A stretch of DNA of 64,000 nucleotides from Zygaena filipendulae. Taxonomy: Eukaryota; Arthropoda; Insecta; Lepidoptera; Zygaenidae. The stretch lies in the NCBI GenBank assembly GCA_907165275.2, contig OU015655.1, forward strand, positions 10,242,501 through 10,306,500, in the 5' to 3' direction. Shown here one piece after another: positions 34,143 to 45,844 of the stretch. The notes under the pieces are model-generated. The model did not search any database. It had not been told where the DNA came from and saw nothing but the letters and a program-made list of their open reading frames with translations. How positions within the stretch are numbered: position 1 is the first letter of the stretch; every line of letters starts with the position of its first letter. A program made the translations under genes and the position numbers.

Positions 34143-35053
34143 GTAAACGCTTTGGTCAATTTTTGAACCTTGTAACTATTGCAATAAGATTCAGTGACTG
34201 TCAAAAGTGTTTTCATATTTCTGCTGCCTACTGTACATACCTACTATACCCGCTAACTAACTACATAATGTTGCAAAGTTTTCCCGGCGTAGGTTGAAAA
34301 TTACGCTTTATGATGAGTTTCTTTCGACGGATGGATATACTTGTTTGTTGTTATGATCTTTTTATGGTGCAACCTTGAGTTCCTGCTTCGCTTATATGGA
34401 GACTATAATATAATCTAATATGAATTTTCCACAGTTACACTCATTGTGGTGTGGGCGTATCTATACTGTCCGTGTTTGCATCTTAATAAATATTAACATT
34501 ATATCTACTTTAAAAGTTTAAGTTTACGAGTTTCGTATAACCGGTCGGGCGTAAGAAAGAAGCGAAAGTTATCGCATGCAACCGTGCATAATTTAAGATG
34601 AATGTTCATTTGAAAATTTTCGTTTTGTAATTAATGTTATCAACAAAGATACAACATCGCTCGTGATCACACCTCTGTTACGTATAGAGCAAAACTCTTT
34701 TGTGTTATGACGAATAATAGCTAAGACTTCGATTTCACCATTCAGCTTGCTAAACCTACACTCGCTAAACCTACCTTACTTACTACCTTACTTGTGATCA
34801 TCGACTATATCGTCATCCAACTTTTTTACAGTTAAGACTTACGACTAACCCAAAAATGTTCTGTACACGAACTTTCCTCGTTTATATTTCAAAGTTTATT
34901 AACCCTGGTTATCTGCTGTGCGAATGTAAATATACACAAACGGACTTATTGTTTGACGTTTACTCAGGTCACAAACAGGCACGCGTAATGTTTACATTCG
35001 GTTAGAAGCGGCCTCGCGGAGACAAAGAGCGGTATACAGTGCGCAAGTTTCCA

Positions 35054-35186
35054 ATGTTTGCGATGAACACAGTTGACGAGTGGCCGTTCGAAACTGGGAG
35101 ATCTAATAGTGCTGACAGCGAACACTATCTGAGCGTGAACGATGCGTTGACCGCGCACGGGCTACGACGGGCTACCCCTTTCACTG
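35054..35186 (+). CDS. Hypothetical second alternative first exon
   Basis: ATG at 35054 opens MFAMNTVDEWPFETGRSNSA, then DSEHYLSVNDALTAHG. It stays open to a possible donor CACTG|GTGTTC (35187), also phase 1. Splicing to 35315 would remove 128 bp and continue into exon F's frame. The codon use looks more protein-like than chance, but there is no family match. Confidence 0.25.
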
Positions 35187-35379
35187 GTGTTCTCGTGGCG
35201 ATCCGCCTTTCTCTGCGGTTTCCGTCTCTGTCTAACCCGTCCGCTGCTGCAACAGCGGCGGTGGCGGTGGTGGTGGATCAGCGCCCGCGTCGCCGTCTCG
35301 CGCGTCGCCCACAGTAGTGCTGGCTCCCCGGCAACATCCGCACGGAACCGACGCCGCGCCGCCGCGCTCGGGTGCACAG

Positions 35380-35931
35380 CCGCGATCCGACATGAAGTCC
35401 AAACCGACCCACTACGTAGACGCACCGTACAGAGCCTGGCCGCCGCTCGTGCGCCAGGCGCAGCCGAACTTCTACTACCGTCCCCCGGATCCGGCGGCGG
35501 ACATGAGGAATTACAAAACGGCCTCCTCCAAAGGCTCCACGTATTCGGATTTGTCCGCGATGAGCGGCTACAGCAACAAATCGAGGGATTATTATTTCTT
35601 ATCGCCCAGCTACCGTTCGGCGGGGGCGCCTACGCCGGGCAACCCCTGCGATTTGTACCTCAACGGCAGGGATCGGCAGCCGCCCGGCGTGGCCTGCTCG
35701 TGCAGCCGGTCGCGCTCGCTCGAGGACGTCCGCACCGAGGTCGTCACCGAATGGGAGGACGACGAAGAGAACGGCAACCGGCTTGTCGCGCCCGCAACCA
35801 AGTTCAACAAAACGTCGCACAAAGTGAACACGACGTTCCAAAAGCAAGGGTTCCTTACACGCCATTCTATGGAGAATCTAGCCGATAGACCACCTCAAGT
35901 GCCGCCACCAAAACGCATCTCCGCCTTTCAG
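35380..35931 (+). CDS. WDR47: WDR47 locus, middle exon F (5' boundary uncertain)
   Basis: The frame ending CAG|GTAATT (donor 35932, phase 0) is open back to a TAA at 35233. It encodes MKSKPTHYVDAPYRAWPPLV, NFYYRPPDPAADMRNYKTAS, YSDLSAMSGYSNKSRDYYFL, a CSRSRSLEDV motif, and QGFLTRHSMENLADRPPQVP followed by PPKRISAFQ. It is Tyr/Ser/Arg/Pro-rich with no known domain. Phase 0 from exon E needs the acceptor gtgcacag at 35379. The acceptors cagcaacag-type at 35255 and cgcccacag at 35314 would need other phases. GC content is much higher than in the flanking introns. The long overlapping frame from 35187 is rejected as a shadow. Confidence 0.75.
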
Positions 35932-37379
35932 GTAATTAAACATACTTTCTACAGAGACAGTTGTTTACGACGATGACTGTATAGAGTTATTGTATATTTA
36001 ACTTTTCACTTTATCTAGTTACGTTAGATAACTGCTTAGCGTTAATTCAACTATAATTTCCAGTTGCGCTACTTATAGTAATGTACTCGTAATTATTATT
36101 TATGCGCACTTTCTATATAGGCTAGCGCGTTGTGCGAAATACTTTTGTTTCTCTGGCGAATGTCTTTTTACAAACGTGTGTTTTGATATAATCACCTTTT
36201 GTTTCTATGTTTATGTGACAATCGGTTCGTATAGGTAGATATATGGGAATGGTTATTACGGATAGCACATTATACATCGAGCCCCGTTCAGCTCCGGTGA
36301 ACCGCAACATACCGTCCTAAGCGTAACGGATGCTCGATACTCGGTTTTTCATTTTTGTATACATATGATGTTCATATTATTATTACGACCACCCGGCGGC
36401 ATACATGAGAATTACACTCATTCATTCTGGCCAGACCGTATCTGATGATTTATGCGCTTTATCTTATATAGAGTGAAATGGGGTTAGCGGGTCGAAGTGG
36501 TCAGTGTTTTTTATTATGGATTTTATCTAGTGTAAATGTTGCAAGGCGAACGTAGTATGAGGCCGGGAAGTGGGATTTTATGTATATTGTTACAGTGAAA
36601 TCTGTACAAGAAATTGACGGTTGTGTAACGTCTCGCACTTAATGCAGAAATTTTGCGTCGAACACGTTATGTTCTCTCTACATACATATATGTTTATTTA
36701 TTGACGTTAAATATTAACGTATTTCTAGTTGACTTACGTAATACGTTAAACACGTAACAGTGTAGGTATACGTACGTACGACTACGTTATATACCTATTC
36801 CAAAACTACTTCATTAAGACTATATTTTCACCGTATTCCTTCGCTAATGGATCAATTATGTATATCAAGAGCAGAATTATGATAATATCGAAGAATTCTT
36901 ATCTACTTTCTATTTAGTTCTTGGAAATAATACATTATAGTATAGGTATATACCTAAACTAATACCTTTGAACTTCTCATGGATTCAGCTAAGATAATGT
37001 ATCGTATGGGAGCATATAATAACAACACATGTTTGCCGGAACTTGACCTGGTTTCTAGAATATGCGTTAAAGAGGTGTTTTATCTGCTACACAAATTAGT
37101 AATAATATTTTCATACCACCTGCTCGATAATGTCTAATTACATATCACGCATCTCAACGTAAAGCAAGGCATTAAATCCCAACCCAAGAGAGGGAGGTAA
37201 TGTTGTATGAAACTCCCAAGGGAGTAAAGTGATTTGAAATTGGAATGTTATTTGTAGGAAAACTTTAAGCATTTTGTTTTCTTTTTATGTGATCTGCCTG
37301 TGGTGGCCAATTCTATTTTCGAATAAACCGTCTGCCCGTGTAAAGAGGATTTATATCTCGCAGTAGGTATGAAAAGTAG

Positions 37380-37594
37380 ATTATGCACCTCGAGGATAAA
37401 GCCTGTCTTCGTCACGGGCAACTTAAACTCCTCGCTTCACTCAGAACTCTACATAACTCCCTCGCTTCCCTCGGGAGTTATATTTTAAATACCCTTGCTG
37501 CGCTCGGGGATTAACCCTACAGTCCATCGTTACGCTCAGGGTTCAATATGCCGCCGGTGACGTAAGACAGTGCTTTACTCCCTCGGTGCATAAT
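37380..37594. mobile_element. Foldback element with four internal hairpins
   Basis: The terminal inverted repeats of about 37 bp are ATTATGCACCTCGAGGATAA... and its inverse ...TTTACTCCCTCGGTGCATAAT. Between them are four consecutive mini-hairpins of the form stem-CTCGCTTC-stem: aactcctcgcttcactcagaactc, aactccctcgcttccctcgggagtt, acccttgctgcgctcgggg, accctacag...cgctcagggtt. Confidence 0.7.
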
Positions 37595-38717
37595 TTACTA
37601 TTAATCATACTGGAGCCATATTCCGTCAAAAACGGTCACTATAGATATAGTTAAGCTGTTTCCATAACGCAAAAAAAACTTCGAGGAACCTATGGTTTTT
37701 AACGGGCTGAGGTTAAACTATCAATAGCCGGAAGCCATTCTGGATATTTCATCTATTATTATACCTATATAAAAGCGAAAGATTACCGCCTCACTGACCA
37801 AACACGAAATCTCAAAAACTACTTGACCTATAAAGGTGGAATTTGACAGGTGCCTAGTGGTTTACGGAGACCAGGAGTCGGCTAAGAAAAGAATTCACAA
37901 AGTTCCCGCTGGAACTCTCAAACAATCGCAGGAAACACATCCAGTTGGAAGATAATGTTGGTTGACATTTATTTTGACCGAACCTGAACGAGCGTCAGGA
38001 TAAAATCAAATACGTTACAGTTTTAGTTTTAGTAAATTCTTAAATTCACCTCCAAAATCTCACTTTTTAACTTATTCGTGACATAACTCTAGCGTTTTAT
38101 TTGCGTATAAGAACGATTGCGTCACTCTCGTGAATACAAGTGAAAATGATACGTACCTACATAATACGGAATGAAGTGAGGTTTTACGTAGGTATTTAAA
38201 AACTGAATTAATTGTTAAAATCAATGCAAATATATTAAGAAATCGATATTATCGGCAATAACAGTGTACAATAAAAAAAAAGATTTTTATTCATGGTTGG
38301 TCACAAAAACATAGTTCATCATAAAAGTGTGTTAAAAATAAAAACTTACCATGGACGTATACTTTAATAAAACAAGTAACAGTTAAGTAAGCGTAAGATC
38401 GATTAAATGAAATGAAAAGCTACTTCCGCTACCCAATGTCATTGTTTCGAACAACTTCCGGTAGCGTTATTTTTTTATTCTACGCTTAAAACTACTTAAG
38501 TTGTACGTATAAGTACATTAAACAACAAAAATTTTAGTCGGTGGCATTCATGTTAACGTTCTGTGAAATTTATTTGATAAACAGTATAAATAGTATACTA
38601 CTTTTTAAATCTAGAACACTATTATCAACTGAACATATTTTTGCTAAGTATGCTAGAGCTTAACTTTTTAATTTTACAGCCTAGTTCATCTTAAATAGTA
38701 GACTTCTACAAGTCTAA

Positions 38718-38954
38718 CGGCCGCACTCAGAGTCGACTTTAATGATTACTTAGTTAAGTATAGATTTTTAAAACAAAACTGCCGCAATCAGAGACGTTCA
38801 GTAAATTAATGTTAGTTGGCATTTAATAAGATGTAACTTAGTCAGTTAAATGCCAATTAACATTTATTTATTAAACTTGTCTGATTGCGGCAGTTTTGTT
38901 TTAAAAATCTATACTTAACTAAGTAATCATTAAAGTCGACTCTGAGTGCGGCGG
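38718..38954. mobile_element. 237-bp hairpin MITE, copy 1
   Basis: CGGCCGCACTCAGAGTCGAC at the left is inverted at the right end (GTCGACTCTGAGTGCGGCGG). Pairing runs through the taatgattacttagttaag and aaaacaaaactgccgca blocks and an inner ttaatgtt..ttggcattta pair, so almost the whole element folds. Flanked by TAA on the left and TAT on the right, compatible with a TA target duplication. Confidence 0.88.
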
Positions 38955-40639
38955 TATACTACGAACTTTCTACGAACATCTGTAAATTAATGCCTGCAGT
39001 ATAGATTAGATTCATTTATTTTATGTTATCAAATTCAAATCATATAATATATCAAAGGATAACGTAACCGGCAAGAAAATAAATATCAATGTAAATAGAT
39101 GTCAAAATAAAAAAAAATACACAAATACGTATACACGATGTCAAATTATACCGAAATTAAAAATTAACACGTCATACAAGCAAAACAAAAACGGAAATAA
39201 AATAAATCAATGTCAATAGATAGAAAATATTAAATAGTTATTTTAAACATACAGTTAATCGAAGAAAAAGTTTTTTTCATGCATTGTTTCCGCATAACGT
39301 TTACCTACTTTACATAAGTCTTCTGAATGTGACAAAATTTCTAGTATAGTTAATATTGTTGGATCGTTAACATCACGTTACTTTACAGCTGGTCTCTCAT
39401 AATTGCTTCCGTCCGTCGAGATTTACTGTTTTTTGTGTACCCAATATTCATCTGCACATTATGTGTTCTTTCAATTTGTTCTGTATTCTGAATAGGTACT
39501 TGGTCAGTTGTCCGATCGGAGTTTGTTCGAAAATTGAAAATATAACGTTTGTCGTGGAACTTTGTTTGAACATTTTCACTGCTTACACTCGCACGTGAAA
39601 TCAGTTACGTCATACCTACGAGTTGGCTCTGTGTTGTGTTCTTATGTCAGCTTATTTATTATTATCACACACTCACTCTTTATTTGATCGATACCTTATT
39701 GTATTCTACACTTATTCTATAAATACGTTGCTATAAAAGCTCGCTCCAAATTAAAGTGATCGATAAATTTACTATACCTATTTATTTCGTGATGAAAAGT
39801 ACCCTATGTCCTTTTTTGTACAACTGATAACTATATATGTATACTAGTTAGGATTCTTACAAATATTTATGATTGTACAAGTATATACCGTTTATGTAAT
39901 CCTAGTATTGACTATGTACGATAACAATTTCCCGGCGGCCGTGATAAACTGGAAATAAAAAAGGAAAACGTTGCTTAAATACGTATATAGTGATTTAGGA
40001 CATACAATACGGTTCGGTTGTACGATAAAGACGATGTAAACCAGCAAACAAACTAAGCGCAAATTTTTTATACTCTATTGGCAGATATTACCTATCAAAA
40101 AAAAAAAAAAACAGTCAACACAGACATTATCGAGAACACAATGATACTTAATACTATTTAAGAATAAACTGCGTTGTACAGGAACCACTCTTTTTGTAAA
40201 ATGTTTATTTGAACGCGATACAAGATATAGGTATATGCATGGTAAAGTTTTTCAGAGTTTCTTTATATCGCTTTTATAAAAAATCATATGAAATACACAA
40301 GAAAAAATTGTGTTTAATTGGAATTCAAAATTTTATTAATCATTATATGAATAGTGCAGCAAAACTGAATAGGATTTGGATTACTTACAACTATGCGGTA
40401 ATTAAAAAAATATGTACCCTATGCCACTCAGGACAACCGTAGATTCCTAAAAATGAAATAATTTTCAAAATCGGTTTAGTAGATCCAGAGATTACCCCCG
40501 TACCGAGAGTACCCCCCTAGATAAGGTAATGTGTATAGATGGGCAGTGGGGCAGTAATGTGTAAAATACAGACGTTTTTGGTACTTTAAAACATCCATGC
40601 ACTACAGTGTTTATATTCTGTGTTATCGTTATTATCTAT

Positions 40640-41125
40640 ACTATTCTATACTAATATTATAAAGAGCAAAAGTTTGCGAGTTTGTGACGTTGTAGGGGGT
40701 AATCTCTGGATCTACTGGACCGATTTTGAAAATTCTTTCACTTATAGGGAGCTACAGTGGTCCGGAGTGTCATAGGGTACTTTTTATTACGGAATTCCCT
40801 CGGGTACTCAGAATTCTCCGCGGGTAAAATCACGGGGGAACAGCTATCTCGGGATCTACTGAACCGATTTTGAAAATTCTTTGACTTATAGGTAGCTACG
40901 GTGATCCTGAGTGGAACTCCGAAATTACCGCCGGTGAAACCGCGTGGGTCAGCTAGTATTGACTAAAGTCTGTACCAACCTACCAACCTACTCGTATAAT
41001 AACTATTGAACCGATTCTAAAAAATCTTTCATCGGTAGGAAACTACAGTACCTACTAGGATAATTTTTAGAGATTCTGAGGAAGTCTTCAAATTCACGCG
41101 GGTAATACCGTGGGGGAACAGCTAG
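40640..41125 (-). repeat. Three reverse-oriented CCGCGG-head repeats in a row
   Basis: Unit 1 (40640-40845) is a beta tail with box and head; unit 2 (40846-40955) and unit 3 (40965-41125) repeat 'ctactgaaccgattttgaaaattcttt' and end CAGCTAGTA or CAGCTAG. The order suggests nested or tandem insertions of beta copies. Confidence 0.75.
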
Positions 41126-41329
41126 TTTTTAATAAAAAGGGGTCGGTACGGGTTGGTTGATGGAAACCTACTTTTCTTAGACGATGAACCGATAAATACG
41201 TTTTCAAACATCAAACGATGTGTATAATGTCTATTGCGGTTTAGAATCGAGTTTTCTTAAGGTCGCCAATATCAAAACGTTCGCTTACCGAATTATTATC
41301 ATGCACGATAAATGGCCGGTATATTCGCT

Positions 41330-41542
41330 TTATCCTTACATATTATAAAACAAAATTCTCCGCCGGGTCTGTCTGTCGCTGTCAGACAGAGAATTTAAAT
41401 ATTACTGAACGGATTTTCATGTGGTTTTCACCAATAGACAAAGTGATTCAAGAGTAAGCTTTACACGTACGTATTGTTAATCCTGGAATTCCCGCGGGAA
41501 CTCTGAAATTATCGCGGGTGAAACCGCGGGGGACAGCTAGTA
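41330..41542 (-). repeat. CCGCGG-head repeat, epsilon tail
   Basis: 'ctgtctgtcgctgtcagacagagaatttaaatattactgaacgg', 'ttttcaccaatagacaaagtgattcaagag', CCTGGAATTCCCGCGGGAACTC and CGCGGGTGAAACCGCGGGGGACAGCTAG. Confidence 0.8.
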
Positions 41543-43095
41543 TCGTATTAATGTACAATATATCGTAATATAAACTCCGCGTTTATGGTTATTTGAACAA
41601 GAACACTGAAGATAGAAAGGAACTCACGAATTAATATTTACAGTCGACAATACGTCCAAGTAATATCGAAATCCCCGCCCATTTAGCCTTCAGCGTGGCT
41701 CGGCCATGTTGTTTTATTGAGAATGAATTGGTTAATTGACAATAACTATTCTTAATTGGTTGCAAAGGAAGTTGCATTCGTGGAAGTTTTTATTATTTTT
41801 TAAGATGCACCATCAGTGTCTTACCAATTACCTACAATAACTCTCGCCGTCTGTTTGACGTGTATGTAGATTGTAGAGACTGTAGATCTAAACTTTTTAC
41901 AATCCCCATTGACACCTATTCGCTCTCGTCAATACAGGGTGATTTGGAAACGGCGACATAAAGTGGAAAATGTTCAAAGGAGTCTCAAGGCCGATTCTGA
42001 TAATAACCCCTCAGTATATACTCAGTTTTGAATGTGTACGTAATTTGTAAAGGTGTTACCTATGTATATGCGATTATACATGAATATGTACGGTATGGTG
42101 TTTCGTCATCGAGTGTTATTTTTCTCTCGTTACTTACTTTTTTGCGTAACATCATCATCTGCAAATTCTCATAGTCATGCTATTTACGTATAGTGCTGTG
42201 GTGATATAATTTATTTCTCTCACTTATAAATTACGTGTAGAAACTGATTTTAAATGGTTTTTTATGCGGCTAAATTTTTTTAAATTACTTATTTCTTTTC
42301 TGGGGTGGTAAGCAGCTATATGGATAACATTTCTTAAAAAAAAAAAAAAAAAACAAAAATTGAGTTGCAAACTTTCACGAAATTCATTTACCAACAAAAA
42401 GTAAGTATAACAACTTTTTACCTTTTACCATTTTCAAACCCGTGTTGGTTGAACCTTTTTTCGTGTGAGACTTAGCGCGCACCATTTGGCAGCGAGAAGT
42501 TTGTTGGAAAAGTTACATTGCGTTTGTGACGTTAAAGTTTTGTTTTGTCCCGTTTATCACTTAATACATTCTAGCGGAGTCTATATAGGTGCCAGACTTT
42601 AGATAGCCAACGTTTGCGAGTCCGTAAAACTTAAACCAAGTCCAACATTTTTCACAATATTAAACGAATCTTGGTGTTGTGTCCCTTTATTGCGAATCCG
42701 GGGGTGATGTATAGGTGAAATTCGTTTTACAAAACATAATATGGGAATACGTTGGATAGATAACATTGCGCGGTGCGATTTCGCTTTTAAAGCAGCTGGC
42801 GCGTGTTCGGAATATAGAAATTATGATCGTGAAAGCGAGGCAAGAGAAGAGCGTCAAGATTCTAGCCGGAGGAGGTTCATATAGTTTCTACTTATTCCTC
42901 TGGGGAATGGGCATGAACTTACGTTAAATTAGAAGTTCTTTGATATTATTATAAACATTGGATAAAAGGAACCTAATCTTAAATTTTGTCCACAGACATT
43001 AACTACTCAGATTAACATAACAACATACGAAATTTCCCAAAATAGTTTAAATGCCACAAATATTACGCCTATCCTACTTTTTTAATCTTATTTTC

Positions 43096-43322
43096 TACTA
43101 TTTGTCCCCCGCGGTTTCACCCGCGGTATTTTCAGAGTTCCGTGCGAATTTTGGAATAAAAAGGACCCTATGTCACTCAGAACTACCGCGTAGCTTCCTA
43201 TAAGTGAAAGATTTTCAAAATCGATTCAGTAGATCCAGAGATTATCCCCTACAACGTCATAAACTCACAAACCCTCAAACTCACAATTCACAAACTTTGC
43301 CTCTTTGTAATTTTAGTATAGA
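43096..43322 (+). repeat. CCGCGG-head repeat, beta tail
   Basis: CTACTATTTGTCCCCCGCGGTTTCACCCGCGG to 'ttgcctctttgtaattttagtatagat'; full order of the beta class. Confidence 0.82.
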
Positions 43323-43356
43323 TTTAATATAAAAATTGCACAGTTTTATCTACACA

Positions 43357-43570
43357 CTAGCTGACCCCCGCGGTTTCACCCGCGGCAATTTCGGAGTTCC
43401 CGCGGGAATTCTGGGATAAAAAGTACCCTATGTCCTTTTCTGTACCCCTAAAAACGTGCATGCCAAATTTCATCCAAATTCGTTCAGCCGTTTTTGCGTG
43501 ATTGAGTAACAAACATCCAAACATCTAAACATCCAAACATCCACACTTTTACATTTATAATATTAGTAGG
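43357..43570 (+). repeat. CCGCGG-head repeat, alpha tail (full length, well preserved)
   Basis: CTAGCTGACCCCCGCGGTTTCACCCGCGGCAATTTCGGAG, then the perfect box TTCCCGCGGGAA, 'gtacccctaaaaacgtgcatgccaaatttcatccaaattcgttcagccgtttttgcgtg', 'aacatccaaacatctaaacat', end 'tataatattagtagg'. Confidence 0.88.
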
Positions 43571-43612
43571 ATTATAGATAAGTAGATCCATAGATAACAA
43601 CTTCACAAACAT

Positions 43613-44420
43613 CGGAGTTCCCGCGGGAATTCTGGGATAAAAAGTAGCCTGTGTCACTCAGGATCACTGCAGCTTTTTAAAAGTGAAAGAATTTTAAAAA
43701 TCGGTTCAGTAGATCCAGAGATTACCCCCTACAACCTCACAAACTCACAAACTCCGGAGTTCCCGCGGGAATTCCGGGATAAAGTACTCTGTCACTCAAG
43801 ATCACTGTATAGCTTCTTATAAGTGAAAGAATTTTTAAAATCGGTTCAGTAGATCCAGAGATTACCCACTACAATCTTACAAACTCACGAACTCACAAAC
43901 TCTGGAGTTCCCGAGGGAATTCCGGGGTAAAAAGTACCCTGTATCACTCTGGATCACTGTAGCTCCCTATAAGTGAAAGAATTTTCAAAATCGGTTCAGT
44001 AGATCTAGAGATAGATGTAAGAAATTCGAAGTTCCCGCGGGAGTCCCGAAATAAAAAGTACCCTATGACACTCAGCGTCACGGCAGCTTCCGATAAGCGA
44101 AAGATTTTTTTAAAATCGGATGAGTAGATCCAGAAATTTCCCTCTACAACGTCACAAACACACAAACTCACAAACCCACAAACTCACAAAGTTTTTGCTC
44201 TTTATAATCTATACTAACGGGAATTCCGAAATAAAAAGTACCCTATAACACTCAGCGTCACTGCAGCTTCCTATAAGTGAAAGAATTTTCAAAGTCGGAT
44301 GAGTAGATCCAGAGATTACCCCCGACAACGTCGCAAACTCACAAACTCACAAACTCACAAACCCACAAACTCACAAACCCACAAACTCACAAACTTTTGC
44401 TCTTTATAATATTAGTATAG
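43613..44420 (+). repeat. Tandem cluster of five headless beta units
   Basis: Units start at about 43613, 43756, 43902, 44028 and 44218. Each runs from a GGAGTTCCCGCGGGAATTCC box through 'tcggttcagtagatccagag' to 'cacaaactcacaaact'. The first three are 125-146 bp with no head and no terminal AT tail; the last two end 'ttgctctttataat'. The first three are more like one another than the last two, pointing to local duplication. Confidence 0.85.
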
Positions 44421-44514
44421 ATATAAAATTTATTTATTTATAAATTTAAAAAAATAAAATGAATCGCCAAACGTGTTGCTTTCCAAACAACTGTACTAAA
44501 TTGGTAACATTTTT

Positions 44515-44735
44515 TTTTTGTGTTCGTTATTGTCAGGACAAGGTTTTTATAAAAGGAGTTGCTGCGGGAATCCTGAAACTCACACGAGTGAATCTCCGTA
44601 ACGGTTAAACCGATTTTTATGGTACTTTAAATGCTAATTAGGTAGATAATGTTATAAGTAGTAAATTAGACTACTTTGGAGAGTTCCTGTGGTAATTACG
44701 AATGTCACGTGAGTGAAAACGCGGGGCACAGCTAA
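44515..44735 (-). repeat. CCGCGG-head repeat, gamma tail
   Basis: 'gttcgttattgtcaggacaagg', 'gaatctccgtaacggttaaaccg', 'gctaattaggtagataatgttataagtagtaaattagactac', end GCGGGGCACAGCTAA. Confidence 0.75.
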
Positions 44736-45844
44736 TTGTAACATGAAGATAAAGATTTGTATATGATATATGTAATAATAATGTACTGGTAAAAAATATT
44801 ATATTAAATGTGCTTGTATCATATAAAAGACAATGCGTTCGCTGAATCTCCGTCGAGTATTCGAAGAATGCGTGCCTACTTCGAAACCAAAGTCGGTTGA
44901 ATGGCTTGAGTACATGAGTATAATATATATACACTATACAGTATAAACACGACCTGTTTCGAGATGATTAACGACTGATGTCATCATTCCTACTTAATAA
45001 TAAATATGAGATCAAGTTTCGTATTGAAATATAATTAACTTTAATGCATCATGGCCTACCTTTTTCATCAGCACCTACTAATGTTAGTAATGCTTGCTTT
45101 GACATTTATCACCTGGTTCCAAACTAAGCAAAGCGTGTACTATGGCCACTAGAAAACTAGAAAACCCATACATTTTGGAAATTTATGCTGAAAATACGTA
45201 GGTAACTACTATGATACGAAACACCTAGACTCAGATCAATAGTGTCTGTCACTTAAATGTTTACCCTGATGCCTGGATCTAACCTGTGACAGCTGGCGTA
45301 GCGATCATGTTAACTTACCACTACACCAACGGTGCTATCAAATATAATGATAATAATTTTAATGAGAAAAGTTTTTATAATTATATTTTTTTACTCGAAA
45401 CATTCAAAGTAAAAATAAAACTCTAAAAATAAAACTCGTAGCTTCACATAACACCGATTAATAAAAGGATTGGTTTTTTTTTTATTATATTTTTTTATAA
45501 TTATAAAAATTATTATTATTATAATGTCCAAAGTTTGTAGAGGGTTATCTCTGGAACTACTGAAGTGATTGTAAAAAAAATCTTTTTCATTACTCATACT
45601 CGGAAAGTAGGTCTGAAGTTGCCTGAGAAGCGGGTTGAAAGTAACACTTTTCAGCCCTAGGGAGAATCGCTTTCAACTGACAGCTGGATACTGCAGAAAC
45701 TCAAGTTTTTTTTTATGTCATAGGGGGCATACTTACTGGCCAGTAGCACACCTAATGGTTGATTTATGTAAAATAAAATTCACAAATTTTTTTCTTTAGC
45801 TAATTCCAATTTTTATTATGACTTTCCTTGCATTCGTAATGAAA

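Larger units (their letters stand above)
28401..35379 (+). other. WDR47 intron between exons E and F
   Basis: A 7-kb intron. It contains CCGCGG-head repeats of gamma, alpha and delta type, a 'ggctccgtatctcaaaaggaaaaaa' repeat (29325-29410), a candidate TATA/Inr promoter with short ORF (33936-34142) and a second candidate first exon (35054-35186). The rest is AT-rich with nothing recognisable. Confidence 0.6.

Noticed and set aside
35187..35888. A long 233-codon frame overlapping exon F
   Set aside because: Low-complexity Arg/Ala/Gly-rich translation produced by GC-rich sequence in the wrong frame. The alternative frame ends at a good donor in phase with the WD40 exons and has balanced composition.
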